Program-made: the position numbers and the translations under genes
Shown here: positions 6,088 through 7,687 of the stretch, piece after piece
Layout: the number at the start of each line of letters is the position of its first letter
How positions within the stretch are numbered: position 1 is the first letter of the stretch
Notes under the pieces: generated by a model
The model's database searches: none
What the model was told of the DNA's origin: nothing
The model's input: the letters and a program-made list of their open reading frames with translations, nothing else
Origin: a bacterium
Lineage (GTDB): Bacteria; KSB1; UBA2214
Length of the DNA stretch: 7,687 nucleotides
Direction of reading: 5' to 3'
Assembly (NCBI GenBank): GCA_029560815.1
Contig: JAKQKF010000508.1
Coordinates: 1-7,687, forward strand

Positions 6088-7200
6088 ATGGATAATTTGC
6101 CCCTAATGATCGCACTAGCCTCAATAGTCTTCGCAGCTTACGCGTTGATCCTTTTCTGGCTCGCAGCAGGCGTGATCCGGCTGCCTCGCCCGGTTGCAGC
6201 CCCCGCGTCCCACCCGGCGGTCAGCATCATCGTGGCGGCGCGCGACGAGGCTGAACACCTTGAGGTCTGCCTCGAGGCTCTGAGCGGTCAGGAATATGAG
6301 GGCGAGTGGGAACTTTTCATCATCGACGACCAGTCTGTTGACCGGACCCCCGCCATCGCGCGCGCGGCCGTTGAACAACACCCCGGCTGGCATGCGGCCG
6401 GCAACCGGTTCATCCGGCGATGGAAAAGCAGCAAAAAGGGGGCTCTGGAGACCGCCTTCCGCCAGGCCCGCGGGGAGTGGCTTCTCTTCACTGACGCCGA
6501 CTGCACCCCGCCACCGCGCTGGCTGGCGGGAATGGCCGCCGCCATGACGCACGAAACCAGCCTCTGCGCCGGCTTTTCCCCGCTCGTGGCCCCGGCCTCG
6601 ACGCCAATCTGGCGCGCTTTCCTCCAGGTGGACACCCTCGCCGCCGCCCTGGTCGCGGCAGGGGGGATCGGCCATCACCGCGGCATCACCTGCAGCGGCC
6701 GCAACCTCGCCTGCCGCAAACAGACCCTGCAGGAGATCGGCGGCTATGCCGCCCTGCCCGACACCCTCTCCGGGGACGACGATTTTCTCCTTCAGGCCAT
6801 TGCCCGCTCTGTAAGTCATCGCCTTACCTATGCCCTCGCTCCCCACACCGCCGTTCCGGCACAGGGGCCCTCCGGATGGCGCGCCTTCATCAGACAAAAA
6901 CGCCGCCACCTCTCCGCCGGCATCCATTATGACCTCACAGCCCGCTTCGGTTATGGCCTCTATCACGGCGCCAATATGCTCCTCTGGTCAGCCCCCCTGG
7001 CCGGCCTCATCCATCGGCCGCTCCTTCTGCTCCTGCCGGCGAAATTTCTCCTCGACGGTCTCCTCCTCCTCTTCTGGAGCGCCCGGCTGCGCCGCTCTTT
7101 CACTCTTTCCGGATTTATCGTCTGGGAGCTGCTCTACCCCCTCTATCACCTCATCGCCTTCCCCCGGCGGGGAGAGGAGATCTCCTGGAAAACCCCGTGA
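6088..7200 (+). CDS. Membrane-anchored family 2 glycosyltransferase
   Basis: A 370-residue protein from the ATG at 6088. A membrane helix at about 8-28 is followed by a GT-A catalytic domain: VSIIVAARDEAEHLEVCL (45-62), FIIDDQSVDRT (77-87) with the nucleotide-binding Asp pair, K-K-G-A-L (116-120), the metal-binding D-x-D in FTDADC (134-139), SGRNLACRK (203-211), SGDDDF (228-233) supplying the likely catalytic base, and QKRRH (270-274), resembling the Q/R-x-x-R-W motif of processive family 2 enzymes but ending in His. Two or three C-terminal hydrophobic segments (about 296-358) complete a layout known from membrane glycosyltransferases. Role: transfer of a sugar from a nucleotide sugar on the cytoplasmic face, acceptor unknown. 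An in-frame TTG at 6070 (six more residues) has a weak GGGA eight bases upstream and is a real alternative; the ATG has no clear ribosome binding site. The gene overlaps the following methyltransferase by four bases. Confidence 0.85.
   Translation: MDNLPLMIALASIVFAAYALILFWLAAGVIRLPRPVAAPASHPAVSIIVAARDEAEHLEVCLEALSGQEYEGEWELFIIDDQSVDRTPAIARAAVEQHPGWHAAGNRFIRRWKSSKKGALETAFRQARGEWLLFTDADCTPPPRWLAGMAAAMTHETSLCAGFSPLVAPASTPIWRAFLQVDTLAAALVAAGGIGHHRGITCSGRNLACRKQTLQEIGGYAALPDTLSGDDDFLLQAIARSVSHRLTYALAPHTAVPAQGPSGWRAFIRQKRRHLSAGIHYDLTARFGYGLYHGANMLLWSAPLAGLIHRPLLLLLPAKFLLDGLLLLFWSARLRRSFTLSGFIVWELLYPLYHLIAFPRRGEEISWKTP
7175..7186. repeat. Perfect 12-base palindrome near the glycosyltransferase 3' end
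   Basis: AGGAGATCTCCT is its own reverse complement. It lies inside the glycosyltransferase coding region, 10 bases before the methyltransferase GTG. It includes an AGGAG that is 17 bases from that GTG, too far for a normal ribosome binding site. It may be chance, as the encoded G-E-E-I-S-W constrains the bases. Confidence 0.3.
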
Positions 7201-7687
7201 ACAGCCATGAACGCCTCTGGGGCAACTATGACAGCTGGGCGCTCGACCGGGGCCGCCTGGTCGCCCGGCTGCTGGAAAAATGGCTGCCCCTGTCAGGAAG
7301 CCGTATCCTCGATGCCGGATGCGGCAGCGGCGGGGCCGCCAGAGCCCTGGCTGAGGCCGGCGCTATTGTCACTGCCGTCGACCTTCACCCCACCACCCCG
7401 GCAGGTCTGGCTGATAAAGATCTGCACATCCGCTATTTCTGCGCGGACCTGACCGCATGGTCATGCGATATCCCCAACGACGGCGTGATTCTCTGGGATG
7501 TGCTCGAACACCTCCCGGACCCGGCCGCTGCACTGAAAAAGATCCGCGCCGCCCTCAAACCTGGCGGCTTGGCCCTCATCGCTACGCCCAACCGCTGGTC
7601 ACTCTTCAATGCCCTGTGCGATCCCCACTACGGATTGCCCGGCGTCTCCCTGCTCAACCGCAGGGCGGTCCGCCGCATCGTCTCGGG
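7197..7687 (+). CDS. Class I SAM-dependent methyltransferase, N-terminal part (3' end outside window)
   Basis: The frame opens at a GTG whose last three bases shift into the TGA of the glycosyltransferase (GTGA overlap), typical of translational coupling, and stays open to the right edge for 163 codons. The protein begins MNSHERLWGNYDSWALDRGR. Motif I of the Rossmann-fold methyltransferases is I-L-D-A-G-C-G-S-G-G at 37-46, which binds S-adenosylmethionine. An acidic residue at the end of strand 2 is seen in TAVDLHP. DVLEHLPDP at 101-109 and LKPGGLALIATPNRW at 120-134 are the motif II and III equivalents of the UbiE/Methyltransf_11 type. The following LFNALCDPHYGLPGVSLL is often seen in methyltransferases of surface-glycan loci, from my general recall. 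The substrate is unknown; a sugar or lipid-linked glycan is plausible from the coupled glycosyltransferase. A weak TGGAA seven bases before the GTG may help initiation. An overlapping ATG-started frame from 7207 is a shadow with no family features. Confidence 0.85.
   Translation, partial: MNSHERLWGNYDSWALDRGRLVARLLEKWLPLSGSRILDAGCGSGGAARALAEAGAIVTAVDLHPTTPAGLADKDLHIRYFCADLTAWSCDIPNDGVILWDVLEHLPDPAAALKKIRAALKPGGLALIATPNRWSLFNALCDPHYGLPGVSLLNRRAVRRIVS

Noticed and set aside
6121..6966. 281-residue minus-strand frame opposite the glycosyltransferase
   Set aside because: It is Gly/Ala/Glu-rich without motifs, opposite a glycosyltransferase with all the expected motifs.
7207..7452. 81-residue ATG-started frame at the right end
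   Set aside because: It is out of frame with the methyltransferase, which has motif I and the DVLEHL and LKPGG motifs and runs open to the edge from the GTG at 7197.
1..7687. CRISPR array, tRNA, insertion sequence or phage element
   Set aside because: Reading both strands, I saw no regularly spaced repeats, no tRNA-like cloverleaf, no transposase or integrase motifs and no terminal inverted repeats. A dedicated search could still find weak cases.

Overview
The window comes from a GC-rich, Gram-negative bacterium. The Gram-negative call rests on the outer-membrane TonB-dependent receptor, the lipoprotein with a signal peptidase II box, and the periplasmic murein-enzyme fold. Codon third positions favour G and C. 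I cannot place the phylum: gene order and protein style would fit a FCB/KSB1-like or deltaproteobacterial-type lineage, but that is a guess. I see no insertion sequence, phage gene, tRNA, rRNA or CRISPR array.

Layout, left to right. Bases 1-927 (+) are the C-terminal part of a TonB-dependent outer-membrane receptor whose start lies outside the window. Twelve bases later comes a 289-residue lipoprotein of unknown function (940-1809, +), probably in the same transcript. After a gap of about 100 bases come a Wzx/MOP-type polysaccharide flippase (1912-3405, +) and an asparagine-synthetase-like protein with no glutaminase nucleophile (3451-5253, +). A membrane-anchored SLT-type protein (5250-5951, -) faces it, and the two stop codons share one CTAG. 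A divergent intergenic region (5952-6087) with a strong GC hairpin separates this from a second rightward unit: a membrane-anchored family 2 glycosyltransferase (6088-7200, +) and a class I SAM-dependent methyltransferase (7197 to the right edge, +). The methyltransferase starts on a GTG that overlaps the glycosyltransferase stop codon.

Taken together, the flippase, amidotransferase-like enzyme, glycosyltransferase and methyltransferase suggest part of a cell-surface glycan locus: sugars transferred on the cytoplasmic face, optional amidation and methylation, and export of a lipid-linked glycan. The SLT-type protein could open or bind peptidoglycan near such machinery. The receptor-lipoprotein pair looks like a separate outer-membrane unit. 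This joint role is inferred from gene content and order only.

The most interesting points are the asparagine-synthetase homologue with altered residues in both active-site regions, the SLT-domain protein whose usual Tyr-Asn substrate motif is replaced, and the coupled GTGA junction that defines the methyltransferase start. None amounts to a clearly new system on sequence alone.
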